IMG/VR virus record: IMGVR_UViG_3300032334_001164
Span: 1-35,708 of that record
Length of the DNA stretch: 35,708 nt
DNA from: a virus
Reading direction: 5' to 3' (one strand)
Shown here: positions 16,196 to 24,642 of the stretch, piece by piece
How the letters are laid out: each line of letters opens with the position of its first letter
Numbering within the stretch: the stretch's first letter is position 1
Position numbers and translations under genes: made by a program
Notes under the pieces: model-generated
Told to the model about the DNA's origin: nothing
What the model saw: the letters and a program-made list of their open reading frames with translations, nothing else
The model's database searches: none

Positions 16196-16702
16196 TTAAA
16201 ACGCTCCTATTAATAAGTCCGCTGCTGCAAACGGATAAGTTGTTGTTAGTGCTGTTGTGTCAGGTCCACCCATGACACGCCCATCAAAAGTAGTTCCCGC
16301 GGCTGGTGGTTGTGAAAACACAATGAAGCCATCGTTATCTACTCGTAACCAATTGTAGCGGCTTGCTGGGTTGTCCCAAACCACATACGAGTTGTTTACT
16401 CTTTGAACTATACCATTCAGCGCGACGAGCAGTCTTTGTGAATTGGTAATGTTCACCGCCGTACCATTAAATCGTGGGCGGAATCTATAAGTTACGCCAT
16501 CAAACTGAGGCGCTAGGTCGTCAATTAAGACAATATCTGTGTTGAAGCCTGAAGGACCTTGGAGACCTTGCAATCCTTGGATACCCTGAGGGCCAGTTGT
16601 GGTAGTTGTTGCCTGCCACGCATATCCTGTCCAAGTCCAAGTACGTGAACCGAATGTATAAACTTGCCCGTTAGTGGGCGAGCCAGGAAAATCAATTGGC
16701 AT
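16196..16702 (-). CDS. Short fibre protein with collagen-like segment
   Basis: 168 aa. N-terminus FPGSPTNGQVYTFGSRTWTW then TGYAWQ resembles small carbohydrate-binding-like modules common at the head of phage fibre proteins ('P..G..y......w.wdG..W'). Residues ~38-52 are a short Gly-X-Y run (GPQGIQGLQGLQGPSG). The remaining ~115 residues are beta-rich: VTYRFRPRFNGTAVNITNSQ, LLVALNGIVQRVNNSYVVWD, DGFIVFSQPPAAGTTFDGRV, a module found widely in phage fibres. It sits between the fibrinogen-like gene and the giant structural gene. Probably a minor fibre or fibre-tip component that can join the collagen stalk. A purine-rich region (AGAGAGAG) precedes the ATG. Confidence 0.68.
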   Translation of the reverse strand: MPIDFPGSPTNGQVYTFGSRTWTWTGYAWQATTTTTGPQGIQGLQGLQGPSGFNTDIVLIDDLAPQFDGVTYRFRPRFNGTAVNITNSQRLLVALNGIVQRVNNSYVVWDNPASRYNWLRVDNDGFIVFSQPPAAGTTFDGRVMGGPDTTALTTTYPFAAADLLIGAF

Positions 16703-16727
16703 AGTTTGTCTCTCTCTGGGATGTCTT

Positions 16728-16756
16728 GGTTAAAAGTATACGAGGCTTTTGGCCTC
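16728..16756 (-). terminator. Weak hairpin after the fibrinogen-like gene
   Basis: Minus-strand GAGGC / GCCTC stem (5 bp) with a CAAAA loop, followed by GTATACTTTTAACC. Short stem and broken T-tract make it a weak terminator at best. The same TATACTTTT string follows the hairpin at 12006-12040, so both may combine an attenuator with a -10-like element. Confidence 0.35.
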
Positions 16757-16780
16757 CTGTGTGGTATATAGTCAAAAACT

Positions 16781-17641
16781 TCAACGTACGTACATTTCAA
16801 AGCGGGCTGAGCGATTCATGCCAGAAGTGCTTTGGCAACACGCTATATAGTCACCAGCGGAGTAGTTACCGTAAGTAGAGTCCATACCTATACCTCCCGA
16901 AACGTCGTTTGAACCAATTGCTCCCACAGTATTTGATGGATATACACCCTCAGAGTTTTCATTCCATGCAAAACCCCAACGCACCCTTGCCTGTAGACCA
17001 TAGCCCTGGTTGTTCTCATAATTAAATCCATAGAAGTTAATGTCTGTTTGAGTTGACCAGTAGGCGGTAGAGTTTCCATTAAACGAGGTTGCTGTAGAGA
17101 TAAATACTCCACGACCGCCTGGATTCATGGATTGGCTCTTATATCCAACGGTACTAAAGAAAGATAGCGGAGTAATTCTAGTGCCACCGTTATAGTTAGG
17201 TTGTCTCCATATCCACGGATATCCAGAAGCACTTATTGAACCGCCTTGAGGAATGTCTGGCCATAGCGCCAAGAAGTCTTTCCCTGGAAAATAGTTATAC
17301 ACATTAAACTTAGCATCACCATCATTTCGGTTTGTCTGGTCAGCCGCAAGAACGTTGTTGGTTTCCCAGTAGGATGAAAAGAAGTTAAAAGTTGTTCCTC
17401 TGGTTCCTTTCATGGCCATCATCCAACCGCCACCATCTATTGCACTATTCATAATGCAATAAACTGGAGTAGATGAGCCATTAATATTTATATAGTAAAT
17501 GCCATCGCTGTTATGTCCATTATCTAGTTTTAGCTGTGCCGCTGACTCTCCAGGGTCACTTAAAGATAAACCAGTTGGAAAAGCACCAGGTCTTTTGTAC
17601 CCTCTAGAGCTTCCCACGCTTAAACTACCAAGCAGAGGCAT
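16781..17641 (-). CDS. Fibrinogen-like (YC...GGGW) domain protein, candidate receptor-binding tip
   Basis: 286 aa. Residues ~46-80 carry the signature of the fibrinogen-like bacterial/phage domain: SDGIYYININGSSTPVYCIM then DGGGWMMAMKG, with Tyr61-Cys62 and GGGW at 70-73. The rest keeps the family's look (FNFFSSYWETNNVLAADQT, DAKFNVYNYFPGKDFLALWP, many Trp/Tyr/Asn/Gly) and ends DYIACCQSTSGMNRSARFEM and YVR, with a CC pair. Such domains in ficolins and intelectins bind sugars or acetylated groups. The ATG overlaps the collagen-fibre stop (TAATG), so it is translated straight after the 2333-aa stalk protein; the N-terminal ~35 residues may be the attachment segment. No canonical endolysin or protease motif. 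Receptor binding is inferred from fold and context. Confidence 0.68.
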   Translation of the reverse strand: MPLLGSLSVGSSRGYKRPGAFPTGLSLSDPGESAAQLKLDNGHNSDGIYYININGSSTPVYCIMNSAIDGGGWMMAMKGTRGTTFNFFSSYWETNNVLAADQTNRNDGDAKFNVYNYFPGKDFLALWPDIPQGGSISASGYPWIWRQPNYNGGTRITPLSFFSTVGYKSQSMNPGGRGVFISTATSFNGNSTAYWSTQTDINFYGFNYENNQGYGLQARVRWGFAWNENSEGVYPSNTVGAIGSNDVSGGIGMDSTYGNYSAGDYIACCQSTSGMNRSARFEMYVR

Positions 17642-20600
17642 TATGCGTACCTTGTTCTACTTGCTATAACAGTCCAAGTTGCAGTTGCCGTTTTAAGAAT
17701 TGTATAAGTATAAATATCAAGAGAGTTAGCATTACCTGAGCTAGGTGCGCTTCCATTTTGCCATTTAGGAGTTACTGGAACACCATCAACTTGAAAAGCT
17801 GTTTGATAGTAAGCAGTAGCGCCTTGAGTAGTAATCATAGTAACTGTTACAGATTGACCCACCGCTAAATAGTTATCTAAGAGCTGAGCGCCATCTGCTG
17901 ATACGTTAAAAGTAAAGTTTCCAGTAGTAGTAGCCGCAAACAAAGTAACAGCAGTGAATGATTTAATGTAATAGTTAAGAACACCGTTGAGCGCAACCTG
18001 ATTAATAGAGGCAGACTCAATAAGCTGGGCAACTGTAGTGGTTCCAGTAAAGTTTGTGTTGGAGAAGGTTACATTTCCCGTGGTTGGATAGCTGCCTTGT
18101 AGACCTTGAACACCCTGTGGTCCGTTACTGCCTTGCAAACCGTATGGGCCATATGGACCTTGAATACCATCTAAGCCTTGGATACCTGTTGGTCCTGCAA
18201 AACCTTGTAGGCCTTGGGTACCTTGCGCTTGGTTAAATCCACCGCCTTGCAAGCCTTGCAATCCTTGTGTACCAACTGGGCCAATAACTCCAGTGTCACC
18301 AATAGTTCCTTGAACTCCTTGAAGACCAATGAGACCTTGTGTGCCAGTTAGGCCTTGAGTACCAACAGCGCTTACGCCTTGAATACCTTGTGGCCCTTGC
18401 ACACCAGCAAAACCAGAAGCTGATAGCTCTACCCACGCATAGTTGTTTCCATCATATGTCCATGTATAACCAACACCAGTATTTGAATCAGTCCAACGGT
18501 CGCCAAGTAGCGGTGCAATTGGAGGAATATCACTAAATGTTATTGCTGCGTTTGGTCCTTGAAGTCCTTGCGTTCCTTGAGCGCCAGCACCAGTTGAACC
18601 TTGAATAGATTCACCTTGAATACCTTGCGTACCTTGAGCACCAACATTTCCAGTTGTTCCCTGTAAACCTTGTGTGCCTAAGAAGCCTTGTAAACCAAAT
18701 GCACCTTGTGCACCAACAGTTCCTTGCGCACCGCCTGTACCTTGTGTTCCAGAACCAATTGCACCTTGTATACCTTGTACGCCAGAGAATCCTGATGCAG
18801 ATACCTCTACCCATGCATAATTATTACCGTCGTAGATATAGGTATATTCAATACCGCTATTGCTATCAACCCAACGGTCACCTAGTAACGGTGAGACTGG
18901 AGGTGTTGCATCAAATATTAAAGCTGCGTTAGGTCCTTGTAATCCTTGTAGTCCTTGAAGACCAGCGCCAGTTGTTCCTTGAATAGACTCGCCTTGTAAG
19001 CCCTGAGTTCCTTGTGCACCAACGCCAGTTAAACCTTGAATACCCTGAGTTCCAAGGAAACCTTGAATACCACTAGTACCTTGAGCACCGTTGTTACCAG
19101 TTGCTCCTTGAGTACCCGCACCAGCAGTACCTTGGGTACCTTGCGCTCCCGCAAGACCTGCGTAACCTGACGCAGATAATTCAATCCATTGATAAGTGTT
19201 GCCGTCGTATACCCAGGTAAATTCAGAACCAGAGTTGCTATCTACCCAGCGGTCATTAACGCTTGGTGATGCAGGAGGAAGTGCTGCAAATGTAACTGGT
19301 ACTGAAGGCCCTTGCGTACCTTGTGCACCTTGAATTGAAATGCCTTGGGTACCTTGAATCGCAGCACCTTGAACACCTTGAGTTCCTTGCGCCCCATCAA
19401 AACCGTAACCTTGTAGACCTTGTAGACCTTGTGTACCTAAGAACCCTTGTAAGCCCTGTAAGCCTGCAAAACCTTGAGCAGCAGCAGAGCCTGCTAATCC
19501 CTGTGCACCAGGAGAACCAGCGGGTCCTTGTAAACCAAGAGAGCCAGCAAAACCTGATGCGCTTACTTCAATCCATGCATAGTTGTTTCCATCGTATATC
19601 CAAGTAAATTCACTACCACTGTTTGCATCTACCCATCTATCTCCAAGTAGAGGAGATGCGGGAGGAGTAACATCAAAAATAATTCCAACATTAGGTCCTT
19701 GCAAACCTTGCGTTCCTTGAGCGCCAGCACCTGTTGCACCTTGTACACCAAGGCCTTGAATACCCTGTGTTCCTTGTGTACCAACCCCATCAGTACCTTG
19801 TAAACCCTGTGTACCAATAAATCCTTGTAATCCTGTTGTTCCTTGAGTTCCGCCAGAACCAGATGTTCCTTGTGTACCAGCGCCACCTGCAGCGCCTTGA
19901 ATACCCTGTGCACCCGCAACACCAGAGAAACCTGAAGCAGAAACTTCAACCCACGCATTATTATTACCATCATTAATCCATGTGTACTCAACACCGCTGT
20001 TAGCGTCAACCCAGCGGTCTCCAATAAGCGGAGAAACTGGCGGCGTAACATCAAATGTAATAGCAGCGTTAGGGCCTTGTAATCCTTGGTTACCTTGCAG
20101 ACCTTGTGCACCTAAGTTACCTTGCAGACCAAGTAAACCCTGTACACCTTGAATACCGTCAAGACCCTGAGCTCCAATTAAACCTTGCGTTCCAATGAAA
20201 CCTTGCGCACCGCTTGTTCCTTGGAAACCTTGAGCCGCAGCAGCACCAGCAATACCTTGAGAACCTGGCGCACCAGCTGCTCCTTGAACGCCATACCCAG
20301 CAAAACCAGATGCGGACAATTCAATCCACGCAAAGTTATTACCGTCGTAAGTCCAAGTAAATTCTGAACCAGTGTTTGAGTCAACCCAGCGGTCGCCAAG
20401 CACAGGTGATACTGGCGGAGTGACATCAAAAGTAATTCCAACCGTTGGTCCTTGCAAACCTTGGTTACCTTGTAACCCTTGGAAACCAATTGAACCTTGT
20501 GTACCAAGCAAACCTTGCAGACCTTGAACACCGTCAAGTCCCTGCGCACCAACTAAACCTTGTGTACCAAGGAATCCTTGAATACCTTGTGAGCCAGCAA

Positions 20601-23600
20601 AACCTTGAGCGGCCGCTTCTCCTGCAAGACCTTGTAAACCTTGAGAACCTAATGGCCCAGACGGACCTTGAACACCACTAAAACCTGATGCACTAACCTC
20701 AACCCAAACAGTATTGTTACCATCATTAATCCAAATGTATTCGCTACCGCTATTAGCATCTACCCATCTGTCACCAATGTTTGGTGTGCTTGGTGGAATA
20801 ACATCAAAAACAATTCCAGAGTTAGCTCCTTGAATACCTTGAACAGATGTTCCTTGCAGACCTTGAGCTCCAACAATTCCTTGTGTACCAACAGAACCTT
20901 GTGTACCAGTTAAACCTTGAACACCGTCAACACCTATAGTTCCAGCCGTACCTTGTGCACCTAAAGCTCCTTGCACACCTTGTGTACCACCAACAATAAG
21001 TTGAACCCATTGATTGCCATCAGTATCAGCAATGTATGTGTACTCAATACCGTTAGCTGTATCCCACCAACGGTCGCCCAATACTGGAGATACTGGAGGA
21101 ACAACATCTGAATAGAATCCTCCGCCACTTCCGCCACTACCTGCTGGTCCTTGCAAACCTTGAGTTCCAGTTCCAGTTAATCCTTGTGCACCAACTAAAC
21201 CTTGTAAGCCTTGTGTGCCAACACCAGCAGCACCTTGTACACCTGCGCCAGTGGTTCCCTGAATACCTTGAGTACCAGAGAAACCTGAAGCAGATAGCTC
21301 TACCCATTGAGAAGTGTTGCCATCTGTTATCCAGGTATATTCAACACCTGAATTACTATCTACCCAACGGTCATTTAGACTTGGAGATAGTGGCGGAACA
21401 GAATCAAATGTGACTGGAATAGATGGGCCTTGTAAACCCTGTCCACCTTGAATACCTTGGAAACCAAGTAAACCTTGTAAACCAGTTAAGCCTTGTGAAC
21501 CTGCTACTCCATCATTACCAGTTAAACCTTGAGTTCCTTGTGTGCCAATAAATCCTTGAACACCTTGGAAGCCTTGAGCAGCGGCAGCTCCAGCAATACC
21601 CTGTGTACCCTGTGTACCAATTCCTTGCGCACCCGCAGGCCCCTGAATACCACTAAAGCCTGACGCAGATAGTTCAACCCATTGAGACGTGTTGCCATCA
21701 GATATGTATGTGTATTCAGAACCTGAATTTGAATCAACCCAGATGTCATTGCTATTAGGACTAAGTGGAGGAGTTGCAGAGAATGTAACTGGAATACTTG
21801 GGCCTTGAAGACCTTGTGTTCCTTGAGTTCCGACACCAACTAAACCTTGAAGACCTTGAGAACCAACAGCTCCCTGCGCTCCAACGTCACCAACTAAACC
21901 TTGCGTTCCTTGCGTTCCAAGAAAACCTTGTAGACCTTGAATACCTTGTGCAGCAACTTCACCAGCAATACCTTGAATACCCTGAGAACCAGGAGCACCT
22001 GCAATACCTTGAGCACCCGCAGAACCTGAGTAACCAGATGCTGAAAGTTCTACCCACGCATAAGTATTGCCATCATAAATATATGTAAACTCAGAACCTG
22101 AATTACTGTCGACCCAACGGTCGTTAACGCTAGGTGATACTGGTGGAACTGCTCCAAAAGTAACTGGGATTGAAGGGCCTTGTATACCTTGAGTACCCTG
22201 TGAACCAAATACGCCTTGTAAACCATCAAGACCTTGCGCACCTATTGTTCCTTGAGCACCAACGTTACCAACTAAACCTTGAGTTCCTTGAGTACCTAAA
22301 AATCCTTGTACTCCTTGAAAACCTTGAGCAGCGGCTGCGCCCGCAATACCTTGTACACCTTGAGTACCAATACCTTGCGCACCAGCGGGACCTTGTACAC
22401 CTGAGTAACCAGATGCAGAAAGTTCAATCCATTGATATGTATTGCCATCAAATGTCCATGTGTATTCAGAACCAGAATTAGAATCAATCCATCTGTCACC
22501 AATTGCAGGTGATGCTGGTGGCGTAGAACCAAAAGTTACAAACGCTTGTCCACCTTGGATACCTTGAATAGATTGTCCAGTTAAACCCTGTGGACCTAGT
22601 AAACCTTGAAGACCTTGAAAACCTAACCCACCTTGTAAACCTTGAACACCCTGTTCACCAGCACCAACTGGTCCTTGTGTACCAAGAAATCCTTGAATAC
22701 CCATAGGTCCTTCTGGGCCTAGCCCGCCTTGAAGACCTTGTGAACCTTGTTGACCAGAAAAACCAGATGCAGAAACTTCTACCCAATAATAATTATCACC
22801 ATCATTGATGTAGGTATATTCGGAACCAGAATTAGAGTCAACCCAACGGTCACCAAGTAATGGGTATTGAGGTGGTGTTAGACCAAATGAAATTGCAGCG
22901 TTAGGTCCTTGGTTACCTTGAATACCTTGCAGGCCAAGACCAGTTGCGCCTTGTAATCCAAAGAAACCTTGAATACCTAAAGTACCTTGGTTACCCTGAA
23001 CACCTTGGTTACCAAGAAGTCCTTGTAGACCTTGGTTACCTTGAGTGCCCTGTAATCCTTGTGCACCAACAAAACCTTGTAAACCAAGAGTTCCTTGAAC
23101 TCCTTGTAAACCTTGCGTTCCTTGTGAACCAGTTTGACCTTGGAGACCTAAAGCACCTTGCGCACCAGTCTGTCCCTGTACAGAACCAGCCATACCTTGA
23201 AGACCCTGAATTGCTTGGCCTTGTAAGCCTTGAGTTCCTTGTAAACCAGTTAAACCTTGATTACCTAAAGTTCCTTGTAAACCCTGACCAGTTAAACCCT
23301 GTAGACCAAGAAGTCCTTGTACGCCTTGAACTCCTTGAGACCCAATTAAACCCTGAGTACCCTGAACACCCTGCGCACCCGCAGGTCCAACACCATCTGT
23401 AATAACAAAATAAATAAGGTCGGTGCCAATAATAATACTGTCGTTTGTTCCAGTACCATCTTGGTTTTGCAAAAACGCATTTCCAGATAAAGTTCCATGG
23501 GTTACGTATAAGTAATCACCATTTCGAATTTCTGCAGCAGTACTGTTGTCATAATCAGTAGCGCGAGTAAGTCTCCATGGAGCAATACTTGAACCAGTGT

Positions 23601-24642
23601 TAGTAACAACATAGACACCGTTGTGTAAAGGATTTGCTTGGTTCTTAACAAGAACACGAGAGTTGGTTGGTGGGTTAACTCCACCAACAGTTAGGACTCC
23701 ATTGATTGATGCGTAAAGTTGTGCTCCAACTCCGTACCCGCCATCAGCACCAAGTGTTCCAACCGCATAAGTTGGTGAATTAGATAGTACTGCGGTAGTA
23801 GCTGTGTAAACAGAATCTTTTGCGTTGTATGAACCAGTCTCACCTTTAAGGCCTTGAATACCTTGTATACCAAGCGAACCTTGTACGCCAACGCCTTGAA
23901 TACCCTGCGTACCCTGCGTACCAGCATTGCCTTGTAAACCAAGAGTTCCTTGCATACCAACAGGGCCCAAGAAACCTTGTAAACCCTGATTGCCTTGTAT
24001 ACCAAAATTACCTTGTAAGCCTTGTACGCCTTGTGAACCCACAGGTCCATATAAACCTTGCAGACCTTGGAACCCTTGAAGACCAAGTGTTCCTTGTACT
24101 CCTTGAACACCAATTGAACCAGTGTTACCTTGTAATCCTTGATTACCTACTTCGCCTTGGATACCACGAGTGCCTTGAATACCAGCACCTTGCACACCAG
24201 AAATACCTTGAGGGCCAAAGTTACCTTGAAGACCAACAGAGCCTTGAATACCAATGTCGCCTTTAAAACCTTGGGTTCCAAAGAAACCTTGTAAACCAAT
24301 TGCACCTTGAGTTCCGTTTGAGCCGCTTGTTCCAGCTTGGCCTTGAATGCTTTGACCAGATACACCCTGCACGCCTTGACGGCCTTGTAATCCTTGAGCA
24401 CCAAGTAAACCTTGAACGCCACTAGGTCCTTGTAGTCCCTGACCAGGAACACCTTGAGTTCCCTGAGCACCTTGGAAACCAGATGTTCCTTGAGCGCCAG
24501 GATTTACTGTTAGATTATTTGAAGTAGGCGTAACTGGCGTCGGGACATTAACACTGACGACAATAGGTGCACGAGGGACTACATTGATTCCCTGTGTTGA
24601 ACAGGTACAGCTAGGCTGACCACAAATGACGCAATTAGTCAC
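17641..24642 (-). CDS. 2333-aa collagen-like tail fibre with 13 interspersed beta modules
   Basis: Starts at GTG 24642 with AGGTGA three bases upstream; overlaps the adaptor gene by 8 bp. Residues 1-50 form a Cys-rich head (MTNCVICGQPSCTCSTQG, Cys4/7/12/14) and a Pro/Val linker. Gly-X-Y repeats follow (~51-266), with Gln dominating position Y (GLQGIQG, GTQGLQG), few prolines. Residues ~267-418 form a beta module (RVLVKNQANPLHNGVYVVTN...) known from other phage fibres. From ~583 to ~2080 collagen stretches alternate with 13 copies of a ~48-aa module (PP.SP..GDRWVDSNSGSEYTW..DGN...WVE.SASGFSG), period near 125 aa. A last collagen run is followed by a C-terminal globular domain (~2185-2333: VTFSNTNFTGTTTVAQLIES...). 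Such a protein should form a trimeric, very long, segmented stalk. No frameshift is seen over 7 kb. Next gene is the fibrinogen-like protein. Confidence 0.9.
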   Translation of the reverse strand: MTNCVICGQPSCTCSTQGINVVPRAPIVVSVNVPTPVTPTSNNLTVNPGAQGTSGFQGAQGTQGVPGQGLQGPSGVQGLLGAQGLQGRQGVQGVSGQSIQGQAGTSGSNGTQGAIGLQGFFGTQGFKGDIGIQGSVGLQGNFGPQGISGVQGAGIQGTRGIQGEVGNQGLQGNTGSIGVQGVQGTLGLQGFQGLQGLYGPVGSQGVQGLQGNFGIQGNQGLQGFLGPVGMQGTLGLQGNAGTQGTQGIQGVGVQGSLGIQGIQGLKGETGSYNAKDSVYTATTAVLSNSPTYAVGTLGADGGYGVGAQLYASINGVLTVGGVNPPTNSRVLVKNQANPLHNGVYVVTNTGSSIAPWRLTRATDYDNSTAAEIRNGDYLYVTHGTLSGNAFLQNQDGTGTNDSIIIGTDLIYFVITDGVGPAGAQGVQGTQGLIGSQGVQGVQGLLGLQGLTGQGLQGTLGNQGLTGLQGTQGLQGQAIQGLQGMAGSVQGQTGAQGALGLQGQTGSQGTQGLQGVQGTLGLQGFVGAQGLQGTQGNQGLQGLLGNQGVQGNQGTLGIQGFFGLQGATGLGLQGIQGNQGPNAAISFGLTPPQYPLLGDRWVDSNSGSEYTYINDGDNYYWVEVSASGFSGQQGSQGLQGGLGPEGPMGIQGFLGTQGPVGAGEQGVQGLQGGLGFQGLQGLLGPQGLTGQSIQGIQGGQAFVTFGSTPPASPAIGDRWIDSNSGSEYTWTFDGNTYQWIELSASGYSGVQGPAGAQGIGTQGVQGIAGAAAAQGFQGVQGFLGTQGTQGLVGNVGAQGTIGAQGLDGLQGVFGSQGTQGIQGPSIPVTFGAVPPVSPSVNDRWVDSNSGSEFTYIYDGNTYAWVELSASGYSGSAGAQGIAGAPGSQGIQGIAGEVAAQGIQGLQGFLGTQGTQGLVGDVGAQGAVGSQGLQGLVGVGTQGTQGLQGPSIPVTFSATPPLSPNSNDIWVDSNSGSEYTYISDGNTSQWVELSASGFSGIQGPAGAQGIGTQGTQGIAGAAAAQGFQGVQGFIGTQGTQGLTGNDGVAGSQGLTGLQGLLGFQGIQGGQGLQGPSIPVTFDSVPPLSPSLNDRWVDSNSGVEYTWITDGNTSQWVELSASGFSGTQGIQGTTGAGVQGAAGVGTQGLQGLVGAQGLTGTGTQGLQGPAGSGGSGGGFYSDVVPPVSPVLGDRWWDTANGIEYTYIADTDGNQWVQLIVGGTQGVQGALGAQGTAGTIGVDGVQGLTGTQGSVGTQGIVGAQGLQGTSVQGIQGANSGIVFDVIPPSTPNIGDRWVDANSGSEYIWINDGNNTVWVEVSASGFSGVQGPSGPLGSQGLQGLAGEAAAQGFAGSQGIQGFLGTQGLVGAQGLDGVQGLQGLLGTQGSIGFQGLQGNQGLQGPTVGITFDVTPPVSPVLGDRWVDSNTGSEFTWTYDGNNFAWIELSASGFAGYGVQGAAGAPGSQGIAGAAAAQGFQGTSGAQGFIGTQGLIGAQGLDGIQGVQGLLGLQGNLGAQGLQGNQGLQGPNAAITFDVTPPVSPLIGDRWVDANSGVEYTWINDGNNNAWVEVSASGFSGVAGAQGIQGAAGGAGTQGTSGSGGTQGTTGLQGFIGTQGLQGTDGVGTQGTQGIQGLGVQGATGAGAQGTQGLQGPNVGIIFDVTPPASPLLGDRWVDANSGSEFTWIYDGNNYAWIEVSASGFAGSLGLQGPAGSPGAQGLAGSAAAQGFAGLQGLQGFLGTQGLQGLQGYGFDGAQGTQGVQGAAIQGTQGISIQGAQGTQGPSVPVTFAALPPASPSVNDRWVDSNSGSEFTWVYDGNTYQWIELSASGYAGLAGAQGTQGTAGAGTQGATGNNGAQGTSGIQGFLGTQGIQGLTGVGAQGTQGLQGESIQGTTGAGLQGLQGLQGPNAALIFDATPPVSPLLGDRWVDSNSGIEYTYIYDGNNYAWVEVSASGFSGVQGIQGAIGSGTQGTGGAQGTVGAQGAFGLQGFLGTQGLQGTTGNVGAQGTQGIQGESIQGSTGAGAQGTQGLQGPNAAITFSDIPPIAPLLGDRWTDSNTGVGYTWTYDGNNYAWVELSASGFAGVQGPQGIQGVSAVGTQGLTGTQGLIGLQGVQGTIGDTGVIGPVGTQGLQGLQGGGFNQAQGTQGLQGFAGPTGIQGLDGIQGPYGPYGLQGSNGPQGVQGLQGSYPTTGNVTFSNTNFTGTTTVAQLIESASINQVALNGVLNYYIKSFTAVTLFAATTTGNFTFNVSADGAQLLDNYLAVGQSVTVTMITTQGATAYYQTAFQVDGVPVTPKWQNGSAPSSGNANSLDIYTYTILKTATATWTVIASRTRYA
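18402..22893 (-). repeat. 13 degenerate tandem units (~375 bp) inside the collagen fibre gene
   Basis: Each unit is a ~147-bp module coding for the GDRWVDSNSG-type fold plus ~225 bp coding for Gly-X-Gln triplets. The module's 'R/W' codons recur near 18490, 18874, 19250, 19637, 20012, 20388, 20764, 21070, 21368, 21740, 22118, 22491 and 22845. Spacing is about 354-390 bp, except for two shorter intervals near 300 bp around the divergent sixth copy. The DNA between modules is a dense CCTTG-rich low-complexity repeat (plus strand). Confidence 0.85.

Noticed and set aside
16525-16800. 91-codon minus-strand frame overlapping the short fibre and fibrinogen-like genes
   Set aside because: Covers the hairpin gap and overlaps both recognised genes in another frame; no SD and no recognisable domain.
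18054-24470. Many 60-160-codon frames on both strands within the collagen gene
   Set aside because: Shadows produced by the low-complexity repeat; composition is Leu/Gln/Tyr/Val runs with no SD.
17641-24642. Dense CCTTG-rich short repeats on the plus strand that resemble a CRISPR or satellite array
   Set aside because: They are codons of Gly-X-Gln triplets in one 2333-codon minus-strand frame; spacing follows triplets and there are no spacers of unique sequence.
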